Below, piece after piece: positions 51,244 to 60,211 of a stretch of DNA of 64,000 nucleotides. Each line of letters starts with the position of its first letter. Position 1 is the stretch's first letter. This DNA comes from Enterococcus devriesei (GTDB lineage Bacteria; Bacillota; Bacilli; Lactobacillales; Enterococcaceae), in assembly GCF_001885905.1 (NCBI RefSeq), contig NZ_JXKM01000001.1, forward strand, positions 62,001 to 126,000, in the 5' to 3' direction. The notes beneath the pieces were generated by a model, which worked only from the letters and a program-made list of their open reading frames with translations, was not told where the DNA came from and did not search any database. The translations under genes were made by a program, and so were the position numbers.

Positions 51244-51281
51244 AAGCGCCGCAGCCCATCATCATTAGGGCTGCGGCGCTT
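51244..51281 (+). terminator. GC-rich terminator after the P1 peptidase
   Basis: 14-bp perfect stem AAGCGCCGCAGCCC (51244-51257) with 51268-51281. The plus strand lacks a T-run (TTAAAAAA), so function in that direction is less sure. Confidence 0.6.
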
Positions 51282-51282
51282 A

Positions 51283-51311
51283 AAAAAAGACTAGCCAAGT
51301 AGCAGCTAGTC
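51283..51311 (-). terminator. Terminator of the Gls24 operon
   Basis: GACTAGC (51289-51295) with GCTAGTC (51305-51311); the minus strand runs on into TTTTTTT. Confidence 0.7.
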
Positions 51312-51323
51312 AGTGGGGAACGA

Positions 51324-51878
51324 TTATTGAACGCGTGGTTCTGATTCCATGTTGTCGCTGATTTTATCTGTTTGATTGCTGACAGCATTCTTCGCACGGT
51401 TGGTTTGTTTTGATGCGAATTTTCCAGTTGTTTGTGCGGCGCTGCTTACTTTGTCCTGAACTGTTTCGCTGTCTTCTTCGTATTCTTCACGAGTTTTGAT
51501 ATCGACTACGTTCACATTGACTTCAATCACATCTAAGTGAGTCATTTTGTCCACTTGTTCAGAGATCAATTTTTTCATTTGTTCGTAAATATCGTCAATA
51601 TCTTTGCCGTATTCAGCAACGATATCCATGTCGACTGCAACTTGTTTCTTACCAACTTCAGTGCTGATACCAGAAGTTACATCGTCGCTATTCACTAATT
51701 TGTCTTTGATGTTTGAGAAGAAGCCGCCATCAACTGTTAATAAACCATCTACATTCTCTAAAGCGATTCCGATGATTTTTTGGATTACTTTGTCATCGTA
51801 AGTTAATTCGCCTCTTACATCTTTTGTTGTATCTGCCCCTGTGTTCATTCCTGTTTTGATTGTTGTGTTTTCCATCAT
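51324..51878 (-). CDS. gls24: Asp23/Gls24-family envelope stress protein
   Basis: 184 residues. Core LTYDDKVIQKIIGIALENVDGLLTVDGG, VAVDMDIVAEYGKDIDDIYEQM and THLDVIEVNVNVVDIKT are the Asp23 domain; the C-terminal third is a charged, low-complexity tail. Such proteins sit at the inner face of the membrane through AmaP and respond to cell-envelope, alkaline or glucose-starvation stress. AGGAGG precedes ATG 51878. Last gene of the AmaP-DUF2273-Gls24 module. Confidence 0.92.
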   Translation of the reverse strand: MMENTTIKTGMNTGADTTKDVRGELTYDDKVIQKIIGIALENVDGLLTVDGGFFSNIKDKLVNSDDVTSGISTEVGKKQVAVDMDIVAEYGKDIDDIYEQMKKLISEQVDKMTHLDVIEVNVNVVDIKTREEYEEDSETVQDKVSSAAQTTGKFASKQTNRAKNAVSNQTDKISDNMESEPRVQ

Positions 51879-51936
51879 TTATTCCTCCTAAGTATTGTTA
51901 ATGTACGAACCTTCCAAGATTCAATCAATTTGTTGT

Positions 51937-52125
51937 TTACTTTTTTAGATAGTCATCTAAAATATGGTTGTTTCGCAAATAAATGCCGATAGCTACACCG
52001 ATAACTGTGATTAAAATTAATAAAATTGTTTTAAAGAAGCCGACCGTAAAGAATAGTACAGCTAAGATAAAACCTAAGACACCACAGATTAAAGGCAGTT
52101 TGTCTCGTGATAAATATTCTTGCAT
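51937..52125 (-). CDS. DUF2273 small membrane protein
   Basis: 62 residues: two close membrane spans (about 12-48) after the start MQEYLSRDKLPL. DUF2273 proteins are fixed companions of AmaP and Gls24 in enterococci and staphylococci. AGGAGG precedes ATG 52125, 11 bp after the AmaP stop. Probably a partner in membrane tethering of the Asp23-type protein; biochemical role unknown. Confidence 0.9.
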   Translation of the reverse strand: MQEYLSRDKLPLICGVLGFILAVLFFTVGFFKTILLILITVIGVAIGIYLRNNHILDDYLKK

Positions 52126-52136
52126 CGCTGCTCCTC

Positions 52137-52709
52137 CTATTCTACACGCGGCCGATTGACCGTCGTCGCTGGACTTGTTTCAGGCTCAAGCGCCTGGAAT
52201 TTCACCTTGATATCTACTTTTTCTTCAGGTCCAAGTAGCTGGCGAATATGTGTTTCGACGCCTTGAGCCCAAGAATCCGTTCGACCAATCAATGATGAAG
52301 TCTTTTTCAACTGTCCACGCACATTGACTTTGATCTTGTTTTTTGTGGCAGTCACGTTGACCTTAGGCGTGTCCATGAAGTCTTCCCGTTTTAAACTCGT
52401 GCGGACGTAACCTTCGATCGCTCGTTTATCCAATAACAATTTTCCTTTTTGCTCATGCAAAATAAATTTGGTGATTCTTTTCGGATAGAAGATAATGATC
52501 AGAATGGCAATCAGTGACAAAATTGCTAAAGCAGCTGCTACCCAGAAAAGATAAATCTGTGCATATGTGTTTGATAGCACAAATTCTTGCAGAGCACTCA
52601 AATCGAATGGATTTGAGGCGACAAAATAATAAATCGCCATGACTGGTACAAAAATCGAAAGCAAAATCAAAAAGAAAATGATTAGGATGGCTTTCAACCC
52701 CTTGTTCAT
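52137..52709 (-). CDS. amaP: Alkaline shock response membrane anchor protein
   Basis: 190 residues from ATG 52709, with AAGGGGG upstream; the longer open frame to 52877 crosses AT-rich, non-conserved sequence. Two spans (about 6-31 and 50-75), then a cytoplasmic domain with AIEGYVRTSLKRE, VNVTATKNKIKVNVRGQL, and VETHIRQLLG that resembles the Asp23 fold. AmaP anchors Asp23/Gls24 at the membrane. First gene of the module. Confidence 0.87.
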   Translation of the reverse strand: MNKGLKAILIIFFLILLSIFVPVMAIYYFVASNPFDLSALQEFVLSNTYAQIYLFWVAAALAILSLIAILIIIFYPKRITKFILHEQKGKLLLDKRAIEGYVRTSLKREDFMDTPKVNVTATKNKIKVNVRGQLKKTSSLIGRTDSWAQGVETHIRQLLGPEEKVDIKVKFQALEPETSPATTVNRPRVE

Positions 52710-52923
52710 GTCGCACCCCCTTACTTCAAATTTTCTAAATTGTTTACAATAAAATAATAAAATGTTATCCCTTTCCTGTAAAAAAATATGATTCCCGTTT
52801 TTACCATAGAGACTCTTTTTACGTTGTTTATAGGAATTAAATAAGGCTGATAGGCGATTTTTTCTATAACGCTTCAATTTTTTTAAGAAGTCGGAAAAAA
52901 AAGACGGGTCGGATTTTTTGACA

Positions 52924-52952
52924 AAAAGAAAGAGGCGTTGTATAGCCTCTTT
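52924..52952 (-). terminator. Terminator of the UbiB-family gene
   Basis: AAAGAGGC (52929-52936) with GCCTCTTT (52945-52952), followed on the minus strand by CTTTTTG. Confidence 0.65.
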
Positions 52953-52974
52953 GAAGGATGATTTAATTGGGCAG

Positions 52975-54717
52975 CTAGCGCTCTTTCCATTTGCGATAAC
53001 GACGATAAAAACTTTCTAAAATCAAGAAGAGAATGGAAAGGGCCGCGATGGCGTAGCCGAAGATTCCTAAGTCTGAAATTAAGGTGTCGCCTTGAGGAGA
53101 AGTTTGGACGAGCAGAGAAGAGCCGATCACTAGTGCAGAGAGGATCAAGCCGATTACCAGTCGATTGACCATTGCTTCTGCTCGCTCCAGTAAATTCCGC
53201 TGATTTTTTAGTTCAAGATTTAATTTGCCCTTGCCTTTTGCAAAAGTGTCTAAGGCATTTAAGGTATGACTTGGAAGTTTGGGTAAAGCTTTTAAAGTCG
53301 TTAAATAATCAAGTCCAGTCTCTTGCAGTTCATTTTTCAAATCAAGCTGCTGAATAAAATACTTCTGGGCAAAGGGTGCAACGACTTCAAACAAAGACAA
53401 GTCAGGGTTCAAATCTTCAATCACACCTTCTAATGTTCCAAAAGCTTTGATCAGCATGGTAACAGAGTCGTCAATTTGTAAATTGTTATCATGACAAATC
53501 AGAACGACTTGTGAGAAAACTTTTTGCAGATCGATTTCTTTGATAGGTAGCGTCAAATAGCGATTCAAAAAATCATCTAATTCATCGGTGAAGGTTTCTT
53601 CATCGAAACTACCGACTTGTTTACAAATTGCGTGGACTGCGTTCGTGATTCGCTGGGTATCTTTACTGTAAATGGCAATAATCGTATTGCTCATCTTTAC
53701 CTGCATCTCACCGTTGATGGTGCCCATCATTCCAAAGTCGATAAAATTTAAACGAAAAGGTCGCAGCTTTTCTTTAGTTGAATGAGTAATTTCATAAGGC
53801 AGTTTCCCCAATTTGCCGGCATATTCCTTTGTTTTTAACGGTTGGTCTTGTTGATTTTCGGCAGCGGTCATCAGCTGTAGCAAAAGATTTCCAGGGTGGG
53901 GATCGGCATGGAAAAAGCCGTCCTCAAAAACTTCTTTCATAAAATGATCGATCAACAGTTCGCTGACCATTTTTTTCAGCTCTTTATTGGATAAGTCGTT
54001 GTGAATTTGCGGCTTATCATCCGCGTTGATTAATTCCTTTAGGTTTGTCCCTGGCATCAGTTCCATCACGATTAATTTTTTGGTGGAGTAGGCGGGTTCC
54101 ATTTTTGGAACGCGGATTTCTTTCCAACCATGATTTAGCTGGTAGAATTTTTCCGCAAAGTTCAGCTCTTTTTGAAAATCCAATTCATTTTGCAAAGAGG
54201 TGCGGATTTCTTTTAGGATATTTTTTAAATCAATGACGTTGCTTTCAGGCACCCAGCTAGCCAAAGGGATCGCTTTTTCAAATAAGGACAAGTCTACTTC
54301 GATCTCAGAAGCAATACCTGGATGCTGGACTTTAGCAACTACCGACTGGCCATTTTTTAGCTTCGCATGATGGGCTTGGGCAATTGAAGCGGAAGCAAAG
54401 GGGACCTCATCGAAGCTTTCGAAAATTTCCGTTAGAGGTACTTCTAGCTCACTTTCGACTAATTGTTTTACTGAGTCGAAGTCATCCGTCTTTACATCAT
54501 CTTGGAGCTTGCGCAATTCTTTTGTAAAAGCTAAAGTAAAAATATCTGTTCGCACCGACATCATTTGTCCTACTTTTATAAAGGTTGGGCCTAATTCTTC
54601 AAAGGCTTTGCGAACATCGGCTGGATTTTTCTGCTGGGTAATATTTTTTACTAAACTATAGCGATTAACGATCGTCACGATTTGGCGCAAACGAGCCGTC
54701 TTGGATTGTTTACTCAT
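52975..54717 (-). CDS. ABC1/UbiB (AarF)-family atypical kinase
   Basis: 580 residues from ATG 54717 (GGAGGTGA upstream). LGPTFIKVGQM, ASIAQAHHAKL (the Ala-rich loop), KVQHPG, FHADPHPGNLL and NFIDFGMMG define the UbiB protein-kinase-like family. Two spans at the C-terminus (about 520-570) anchor it to the membrane. Relatives support quinone biosynthesis or lipid homeostasis as ATPases, not protein kinases. Enterococci make demethylmenaquinone, so a quinone-linked role is possible but unproven. Confidence 0.88.
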   Translation of the reverse strand: MSKQSKTARLRQIVTIVNRYSLVKNITQQKNPADVRKAFEELGPTFIKVGQMMSVRTDIFTLAFTKELRKLQDDVKTDDFDSVKQLVESELEVPLTEIFESFDEVPFASASIAQAHHAKLKNGQSVVAKVQHPGIASEIEVDLSLFEKAIPLASWVPESNVIDLKNILKEIRTSLQNELDFQKELNFAEKFYQLNHGWKEIRVPKMEPAYSTKKLIVMELMPGTNLKELINADDKPQIHNDLSNKELKKMVSELLIDHFMKEVFEDGFFHADPHPGNLLLQLMTAAENQQDQPLKTKEYAGKLGKLPYEITHSTKEKLRPFRLNFIDFGMMGTINGEMQVKMSNTIIAIYSKDTQRITNAVHAICKQVGSFDEETFTDELDDFLNRYLTLPIKEIDLQKVFSQVVLICHDNNLQIDDSVTMLIKAFGTLEGVIEDLNPDLSLFEVVAPFAQKYFIQQLDLKNELQETGLDYLTTLKALPKLPSHTLNALDTFAKGKGKLNLELKNQRNLLERAEAMVNRLVIGLILSALVIGSSLLVQTSPQGDTLISDLGIFGYAIAALSILFLILESFYRRYRKWKER

Positions 54718-54832
54718 AATCGTCACCTCCATCTTACTTCTATCTTACAAGAGAACTTTTCTGGATACAATCAAACCCCCACATTATTTCCGGTTACACA
54801 GAAGGAGGTGGGGTTAAGTTAGATTTTTAGCT

Positions 54833-55294
54833 TTAACGAGTAGTTACAGTCTGAATGACTTGCATGATACAATAAGTGATTCCAGCTGCGATAACAGGAC
54901 CGGCAGCGACACCCTTTAAGAAGACCACACCCATGATTGTTCCAAAAACAAGAGCAACGGTGACCTCCGGCGATTGATTAATCAGCCCGACCCCTTTGGA
55001 TGATAAGACGGCAACTAAGACGCCGCAAATCGTGGCTACCCAACCTAAGGGCGATTTTAAGGTATTTAACAGATCCTTCAATACGATATCACCGGTGGCG
55101 ATAGGAACTAAGATCGTTGCCGAAATCAACGTCACCCCCCAATTGATGCCTTGTTTATTTAAGAGACTCAAAAATTTATCCGAATGGGGGACCAATTTCA
55201 ACACTAAGACGGCGATCGTAGCAATCAACAAACTTTGATTCTTCGCAACAAAGGCCACCAATAAAATCAGTCCTAAAAAAAGCCAACTCTCCAC
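54833..55294 (-). CDS. DUF441 (UPF0756) membrane protein
   Basis: 153 residues, four spans. WLFLGLILLVAFVAKNQSLLIA, INWGVTLISATILVPIATG, and the end GVAAGPVIAAGITYCIMQ match UPF0756. The function is unknown. No clear ribosome binding site beyond AAGGAG upstream of ATG 55294. Not obviously linked to a neighbour. Confidence 0.82.
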   Translation of the reverse strand: MESWLFLGLILLVAFVAKNQSLLIATIAVLVLKLVPHSDKFLSLLNKQGINWGVTLISATILVPIATGDIVLKDLLNTLKSPLGWVATICGVLVAVLSSKGVGLINQSPEVTVALVFGTIMGVVFLKGVAAGPVIAAGITYCIMQVIQTVTTR

Positions 55295-55511
55295 TTATAC
55301 CACTCCTTTATAAAAAAGATAAAGATTCTAATGCTGTTTATCTGCTGCTCAACGGTTCCAACTTATTTACTATACAAGAAAAGATCGGAAGTTGCGAATG
55401 GTTTTCTGATGTGGATAAAACTTTTTTCCCAAGTGATTTTAGTGTAAGCTTTTTAAGAAGTAAAAAATAATGTAAGCAAACAATGACTTAGCTAAAAGCA
55501 GGAGGATATAC

Positions 55512-56462
55512 ATGAAGATAGGTTTACGAACAATCAAAACAGCGGTGGCGGCACCGATTGCTTTATTACTAGCGGGAGGACTGCAATTAGATTCAGCTGC
55601 GTCAGCTGCTATCATCACGATCTTGACTGTCACCAATACTAAGCGTTCAACCGCTAAGACCGCGTTGAATCGTTTGTTTTCTCTGACCTTAGCTACGGTG
55701 ATTGCTGCCGGCTGTTTCTTACTGCTGGGCTTTCATCCAATCGTCTTTGGCCTGTATTTAATCCTGTTTATTCCATTATCGATTCGTTTTGATCTAGCGG
55801 AAGGAATCGCGGTCAGCTCGGTCTTGATTACCCATTATTTAGCGGCTGGGGCCATGCCTCTAACGTTGGTGATTAACGAGTATTTGTTGATGGTGATTGG
55901 CGTGGGCTGTGCTTTGGCGGCCAACCTTTATATGCCAAATACCGAAAAGCAATTGCAGGAAGATCAGATAGTCGTTGAAGTGACGATGAAAAAAATGCTG
56001 GATCGAATGTCGGCGTTTCTTAATCAACCAGACAAAGAAGAAATCTTGCGGCAGGAATGCTTGTCATTGCAAGATTTTGTAAAAAAGGCGCAAACACGAG
56101 CATTAGAATATGAAGAAAATCATTTCTTCAACGGCAATAGTTATTATTTTGAATATTTTGCGATGCGGCGCTTGCAACTAAAAATTTTTTCGGACATGCT
56201 ACAAATTTTGAATCGTTTGTCAGCAGCGCCAGAAGATGTACAGGAATTAAAGGAATTGTTTGAATTCACTGCGGAAACTTTAGCGGAGGAAAATGACGGC
56301 TCTGCGATTTTACTTAAGATCGAAGAAGTTGATCAGCGCTACCAGCAAAAATCGTTGCCGGAAAATCGCCAAGCCTTTGAAGAGCGAGCCCAGCTGTTTC
56401 AGTTGTTTCAATTATTCCAAGATTTTATTGAAATCAAAGCGGGCTTTTATCGGAATAAATAA
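55512..56462 (+). CDS. Aromatic-acid-exporter-like (ArAE/FUSC) membrane protein
   Basis: 316 residues. N-terminal half with about six spans (LRTIKTAVAAPIALLLAGGLQ; KRSTAKTALNRLFSLTLATV), typical of ArAE_1/DUF939 half-length FUSC proteins; C-terminal half (about 155-316) is cytoplasmic and helical with Glu/Gln-rich coils. Predicted efflux of small aromatic acids; no direct evidence. CAGGAGG precedes ATG 55512. Confidence 0.8.
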   Translation: MKIGLRTIKTAVAAPIALLLAGGLQLDSAASAAIITILTVTNTKRSTAKTALNRLFSLTLATVIAAGCFLLLGFHPIVFGLYLILFIPLSIRFDLAEGIAVSSVLITHYLAAGAMPLTLVINEYLLMVIGVGCALAANLYMPNTEKQLQEDQIVVEVTMKKMLDRMSAFLNQPDKEEILRQECLSLQDFVKKAQTRALEYEENHFFNGNSYYFEYFAMRRLQLKIFSDMLQILNRLSAAPEDVQELKELFEFTAETLAEENDGSAILLKIEEVDQRYQQKSLPENRQAFEERAQLFQLFQLFQDFIEIKAGFYRNK

Positions 56463-56489
56463 TTACGAAAGAATCAGCCTTAAGGCCTA

Positions 56490-56504
56490 TGTAAACGGTT
56501 AACA
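56490..56504. promoter_or_regulatory. Inverted repeat upstream of the DUF4097 gene
   Basis: TGTAAAC-G-GTTAACA, a 7-1-7 repeat with one mismatched pair, lies 47 bp before the start codon. It is a possible operator; two positions differ from a CcpA cre site, so I do not assign a factor. Confidence 0.35.
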
Positions 56505-56550
56505 GAAGCTTTAAAATAGTAAGTAAGAAGCAAGGGATGAGGGGGATAGC

Positions 56551-57366
56551 ATGAAAAAAATAGTGGTAGGGTTGTTGTTGGTAGGGGCCGCTTTGGTCAG
56601 TATGAGTAGTTTGATTTTTCATAATCGTACCAGTAATGAGACTTTTACTAGCCAAAAGACGGTAAAAAAATTAATCATTGAGGATCGCAATATGCCAATT
56701 GAGATCGTTGGAGCTTCTGGCAATCAAACAAAGATCAGCTACCAAAAAAGCCGAGACATTAAGTATAAGATCAAGCAAAAAGGGGACACGTTGAATGTTG
56801 AACGACAAGGAAAACGTTGGTTCAATTTCAGCATCTTTAATTTTGGCGTCAGTAATGCAAAAGTAATGGTGGAAGTACCACGGGCCCGACTAAAGGATTT
56901 GGATGTGGAAACGTCAAATGGAAAGCTGACAGTCGAGAATCTGACGTTGGATAATTTAGATTTAGAAAGCAACAACAGTAAAATGCAGCTAACGGGTCTG
57001 GACGTGAAAACGATCGACGCGGAAACTAGCAACGGAAACATCCAGCTAGACCGTTTAAGTTTCGATGAGGGTTCTTTTGACACAAGTAATGGCAAGCTTG
57101 ATTTGAATAACCTTGAGTTTAAAGAAGGTGAATTTGAAACGTCGAACGGAGCGATTCGTTTGAATCATTTGCAAGGAACCAAATCCATCTATCTAAAGAC
57201 TAGTAACGCAAAGGTCAATGGAACGATCGTTGGAGAGCGAGCGGATTTTGCAACTGTTTCAAAAACCAGCAATGCCTCAAATAATTTAACCAATCAGTCT
57301 GACGGTTCGAAAGATTTAGAAGTAAAAACGAGTAACGGCGATATTGCCATTGATTTTATTCGTTAA
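56551..57366 (+). CDS. DUF4097 beta-helix protein, membrane-anchored or secreted
   Basis: 271 residues. Hydrophobic N-terminus (4-24) acts as signal or anchor. From residue 130 on, a short motif recurs about every 18-20 residues (ETSNGKL, ESNNSKM, ETSNGNI, DTSNGKL, ETSNGAI, KTSNAKV, KTSNGDI), the rungs of a DUF4097-type beta-helix. The repeats are intact through the C-terminus. Enterococcal LiaX contains the same domain and senses cell-envelope antibiotics, but this protein is much shorter. AGGGATGAGGGGG precedes ATG 56551. Confidence 0.82.
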   Translation: MKKIVVGLLLVGAALVSMSSLIFHNRTSNETFTSQKTVKKLIIEDRNMPIEIVGASGNQTKISYQKSRDIKYKIKQKGDTLNVERQGKRWFNFSIFNFGVSNAKVMVEVPRARLKDLDVETSNGKLTVENLTLDNLDLESNNSKMQLTGLDVKTIDAETSNGNIQLDRLSFDEGSFDTSNGKLDLNNLEFKEGEFETSNGAIRLNHLQGTKSIYLKTSNAKVNGTIVGERADFATVSKTSNASNNLTNQSDGSKDLEVKTSNGDIAIDFIR

Positions 57367-57382
57367 AGCTTTCAAAGGATAA

Positions 57383-57422
57383 AAAAGAGGTTTCTATCTC
57401 ATTTGAGATAGAAACCTCTTTT
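57383..57422. terminator. Bidirectional terminator
   Basis: 18-bp perfect stem 57383-57400 with 57405-57422, tetraloop ATTT, A-run and T-run on its two sides. Confidence 0.9.
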
Positions 57423-57424
57423 TT

Positions 57425-58108
57425 TTATCTGAATAAATGAACTTCTCTTTGGAAACGCCATACGAAAAAAGTTTCTGAAAGGGCTAAGTATAAAAATAAA
57501 CCTGCTATCAAAAGAACTGTTTTGGCTCCAATCCACCGATAAAAGAAGACGGAGACGATTACTCCTAAAATGAAAGCGACGACGACGAATAAGAAATGGA
57601 AGAAGCGGGTTTTAGCGCCAGCATCTTTCGTCGCTAAATAATCGTAAAGATTCGTCGCAACGCCTTTCAAATTACCAGTTGTAAATAAATTCGTGTAGGC
57701 TAAGCCGTTGATTTTATCAAACGCCACCCATTGAATTGCGGCAGTGAAGGCGATCATGATTGTAATAATGGCTGGATGCGGCTGTAAAAAGTGCAAGCTG
57801 ATCAAAAAAAAGACCAGTGCTTCAAAATAAAGCAGGAACAAACGCCAAAAATGAAGCTGTTTTTTCTTGAAATAATCGATCATAAATTTGGCCAAGAGAA
57901 TCCCGATAAAGAAGAATAATGTAGAAAGAAGTTTTTTTCCTACCATATTCCATTGATGTTCATAGGCTTGAATGATTGCTAAGACGATGTTCCCAGTCTG
58001 AGCAGAGGCAAAGGCTTCGTAACGAATATAAGTATAGCTGTCCATCATTCCGCCGATAAAAGTCAAAAGCAATCCCACCGAACGATTCTCGTGAAAACTG
58101 TTTTCCAT
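57425..58108 (-). CDS. DUF1275 (YoaK) membrane protein
   Basis: 227 residues, about six spans. LLTFIGGMMDSYTYIRYEAFASAQTGN near residues 12-40 is the hallmark of DUF1275, followed by AAIQWVAFDKING and TTGNLKGVATNLYDY. No catalytic motif and unknown role, sometimes annotated as a permease. Monocistronic, ending at the shared terminator. Confidence 0.85.
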   Translation of the reverse strand: MENSFHENRSVGLLLTFIGGMMDSYTYIRYEAFASAQTGNIVLAIIQAYEHQWNMVGKKLLSTLFFFIGILLAKFMIDYFKKKQLHFWRLFLLYFEALVFFLISLHFLQPHPAIITIMIAFTAAIQWVAFDKINGLAYTNLFTTGNLKGVATNLYDYLATKDAGAKTRFFHFLFVVVAFILGVIVSVFFYRWIGAKTVLLIAGLFLYLALSETFFVWRFQREVHLFR

Positions 58109-58552
58109 CTGTACTTCAACTCTTTTCGCTAACTATCTTAACATATTTTTTCTGAAAATCATTCTTCAAGTTTCATCTCTTCTTTAATTAGTAAGGTAAA
58201 TTTGTTAAACAAGACCAGGTCACTCGTAAAAGAAAAGTAAGGCTTATTTCAGCGATTAGAAGAAGCGAAGCTGTAATTGTACATGAAGTTTTCATAAGAA
58301 ACATTTAAAAGTTTCCTCTTTTTATTTAGCGAAAGCAGATATTTATAAAATTTGAAAAAAAATAATTCGGGTTAATCAACCAAATGAATTTTTTTGCAAA
58401 ATAAATTAACTAAAATACTGCTTTTTACGAATGATCATGACCGTTTCCATAAAACTCGCAAGATGATTACGAGGGACTCCCTTTTTGGCAAGAATGTGTT
58501 AGAATGAGAATGCTTTTTATCCTGTGAACGTGAAGGGAATTGAGAAATTACC
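58109..58552. other. Gene-free region upstream of azlC
   Basis: 444 bp, AT-rich. Small dyads only (GAAAC with GTTTC near 58303; GGGACTCCC near 58473). TTAGAAT near 58498 may be the azlC -10 box, without a clear -35. No T-box or riboswitch motif was seen. Confidence 0.4.
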
Positions 58553-59308
58553 ATGCCTGTAAAAAAAAGGACACCATGGTTAGAGGCGTTTTACGCAGTG
58601 ATCCCACTTTGTTTAAGCTATATTCCAGTCGGCTTGGCCTGTGGCATGCTACTGCAAAAAGCGGGGTTCAATATTTTTCTGACGGCCTTACTTTCGATGT
58701 TGGTCTTTTCAGGAGGCGCACAATTTTTAGTCGTCTCAATGCTGAGTGTCCATGCATCATTTGTGTCCACCATCCTAATGGTCTTTTTCCTGGAGCTGCG
58801 TTACGCACTGCTTGGCTCCAGCTTGTCGCAATTTTTTAAAAAAGAGAAACGTTCATTCATCGCTTTGTTTTCGCAATCAATGAATGATGAAAATTATGCT
58901 GTAAATTATTTGAAGTATTCTACCGACCCTGAATGGAATCGTAAGAAAGCATTGTATGTCAATTGGTTTTCAATGGCTTCTTGGACCGGAAGTACGATTT
59001 TAGGTACGATTTTTGGTTCGGTGATCCATGTCGATACTGAACTGGTTCATTTTGCTTTGACAGCGATGTTCATTTTTATGTTCATGATGCAAATGAACAA
59101 TGGCTTGCTGCTGATCACGGGCTTATTGTCTGGTGGGCTAGCGATCATTTTTATGCTGATGTTTAAAAATACCTTTGGTTTGATTTTAGCCACATTGTTA
59201 GCATCTTTTGTCGGTTATCTGATCGAACGTTTTCGTAAAACGTCCAACACGAAAAATGACGGGCCGAATCATTATGATTTGACCGGCGAGGAGGTTCATC
59301 ATGAGTGA
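58553..59308 (+). CDS. azlC: AzlC-family branched-chain amino acid exporter, large subunit
   Basis: 251 residues, about seven spans. AFYAVIPLCLSYIPVGLACGMLLQKAGF and FSGGAQFLVVSML near residues 10-65 are characteristic, along with LELRYALLGSSL. AzlC and the small AzlD together export valine, leucine, isoleucine or their analogues. ATG 58553, with AAGGGAATTGAG upstream. Overlaps azlD by 8 bp. Confidence 0.87.
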   Translation: MPVKKRTPWLEAFYAVIPLCLSYIPVGLACGMLLQKAGFNIFLTALLSMLVFSGGAQFLVVSMLSVHASFVSTILMVFFLELRYALLGSSLSQFFKKEKRSFIALFSQSMNDENYAVNYLKYSTDPEWNRKKALYVNWFSMASWTGSTILGTIFGSVIHVDTELVHFALTAMFIFMFMMQMNNGLLLITGLLSGGLAIIFMLMFKNTFGLILATLLASFVGYLIERFRKTSNTKNDGPNHYDLTGEEVHHE

Positions 59309-59618
59309 TAGCTCTTTATTGTTGCTGATTTTGTGTCTCTTCTCGGCGTCTTATTTGCCACGATTGTTTCCGATGCTGTATTTTTCGCAACGTCAAGTGC
59401 CGCAATGGTTCAGTGATTGGATGAAATATGTGCCAATCTCTTTATTTGCTGCATTAGTATTTAAAGATGTCTTTATTAGCGATAATCAATTTGATTTGAT
59501 CGGCAACGTTCGAATCATCGCGATGTTTTTAGTGGCCGGTGTCGCCTATAAAACTCGTTCTATGGCAATCTCTGTAATTACGGGATTAGCTGCAGTCTTT
59601 TTACTATCGATGATCTAA
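59301..59618 (+). CDS. azlD: AzlD-family exporter, small subunit
   Basis: 105 residues, about four spans with SASYLPRLFPMLYFSQRQVPQWFSDW-type start and SLFAALVFKD. Start ATG 59301 lies 8 bp inside azlC, behind GAGGAGG, so the two are translationally coupled. The pair forms the whole AzlCD system. The R1 repeat with its terminator ends the operon. Confidence 0.88.
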   Translation: MSDSSLLLLILCLFSASYLPRLFPMLYFSQRQVPQWFSDWMKYVPISLFAALVFKDVFISDNQFDLIGNVRIIAMFLVAGVAYKTRSMAISVITGLAAVFLLSMI

Positions 59619-59622
59619 AAAA

Positions 59623-59706
59623 GAGGCCGTGACAGAAGCTACGCTTGGAACGCCGTTTATTTGGAAAAAGGAGGTATGACAAGTCTTTTGTCATACCCCC
59701 TTTTTT
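59623..59706 (+). repeat. R1 repeat, copy 4, ending in a terminator
   Basis: GTGACAGAAGCTAC (59629-59642), TTGGAACGC and GTTTAT as in copy 1, then a hairpin GGTATGACAA (59673-59682) with TTGTCATACC (59689-59698) extended by AAAAAGG/CCTTTTTT. It acts as terminator of azlCD. Confidence 0.75.
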
Positions 59707-59711
59707 GTGAG

Positions 59712-59818
59712 TTCCATTTCGTATTTTTAAGGCGATTAGTGGAATCGTATGCGTGCTGAAGATCGATCATTTTTCTGCTTTTTAAAAAGGAGCCCGCCAC
59801 TTTGAAGTAGCTGTATAG
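59712..59818 (-). repeat. R2 repeat, diverged inverse copy
   Basis: AGTGGAATCGTATGCG, then GAAGATCGATCATTTTT, CTTTTTAAAAAGGAG and GTAGCTG are the complement of successive R2 blocks. No gene is seen here. Confidence 0.55.
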
Positions 59819-59819
59819 G

Positions 59820-60125
59820 CTAATTTTGATATTCAGCTAACGGCCGATAGGTTAGTACTTGCATTTTGCGATAAAATTCGGCGGGCAGGTTTTTCCAAGA
59901 AGCCAACAGGTTTTTGAAAAAACCGCCTTCTGCATTGATGATGTATTCATTTAATAAAAGGCCAAATGATTTTTTCGGCTGTTCTTTGACTAGTTCTTCA
60001 TAAACTTTGGTGGCTTGTGCTTGGTCCTCGGCCACGAAAAGTGTATTCACTTCGACATACGCACCTTCAATGTTTTGTGTTTCCTCAACAAAGTAAACAG
60101 ATTTAGTGACTGTTTGTTCCTCCAT
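59820..60125 (-). CDS. Hypothetical cytosolic protein
   Basis: 101 residues from ATG 60125 (AAAGGA 8 nt upstream; ATG 60134 directly abuts it). No signal or membrane span. It begins EEQTVTKSVYFVEETQN and ends AEFYRKMQVLTYRPLAEYQ. I recognise no family or motif. It lies beyond the azlCD repeats and is transcribed in the same direction as the two-component genes, about 90 bp downstream of the kinase, so it might be cotranscribed. Confidence 0.65.
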   Translation of the reverse strand: MEEQTVTKSVYFVEETQNIEGAYVEVNTLFVAEDQAQATKVYEELVKEQPKKSFGLLLNEYIINAEGGFFKNLLASWKNLPAEFYRKMQVLTYRPLAEYQN

Positions 60126-60211
60126 TTGAGTCATCCTTTCTTTTAACTACATCTAGCTTACAAAAGAAATATTAACTGTTCGTGAATTTTTACGCCTAAT
60201 CCTTCAATAAA

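Noticed and set aside
52710-52877. 56-residue N-terminal extension of AmaP
   Set aside because: The segment is AT-rich and unlike AmaP starts; AAGGGGG directly supports ATG 52709.
54774-54815. C-rich/G-rich dyad after the DUF441 and UbiB genes' junction
   Set aside because: Pairing needs a bulge and no T-run follows on either strand, so I do not call a terminator.
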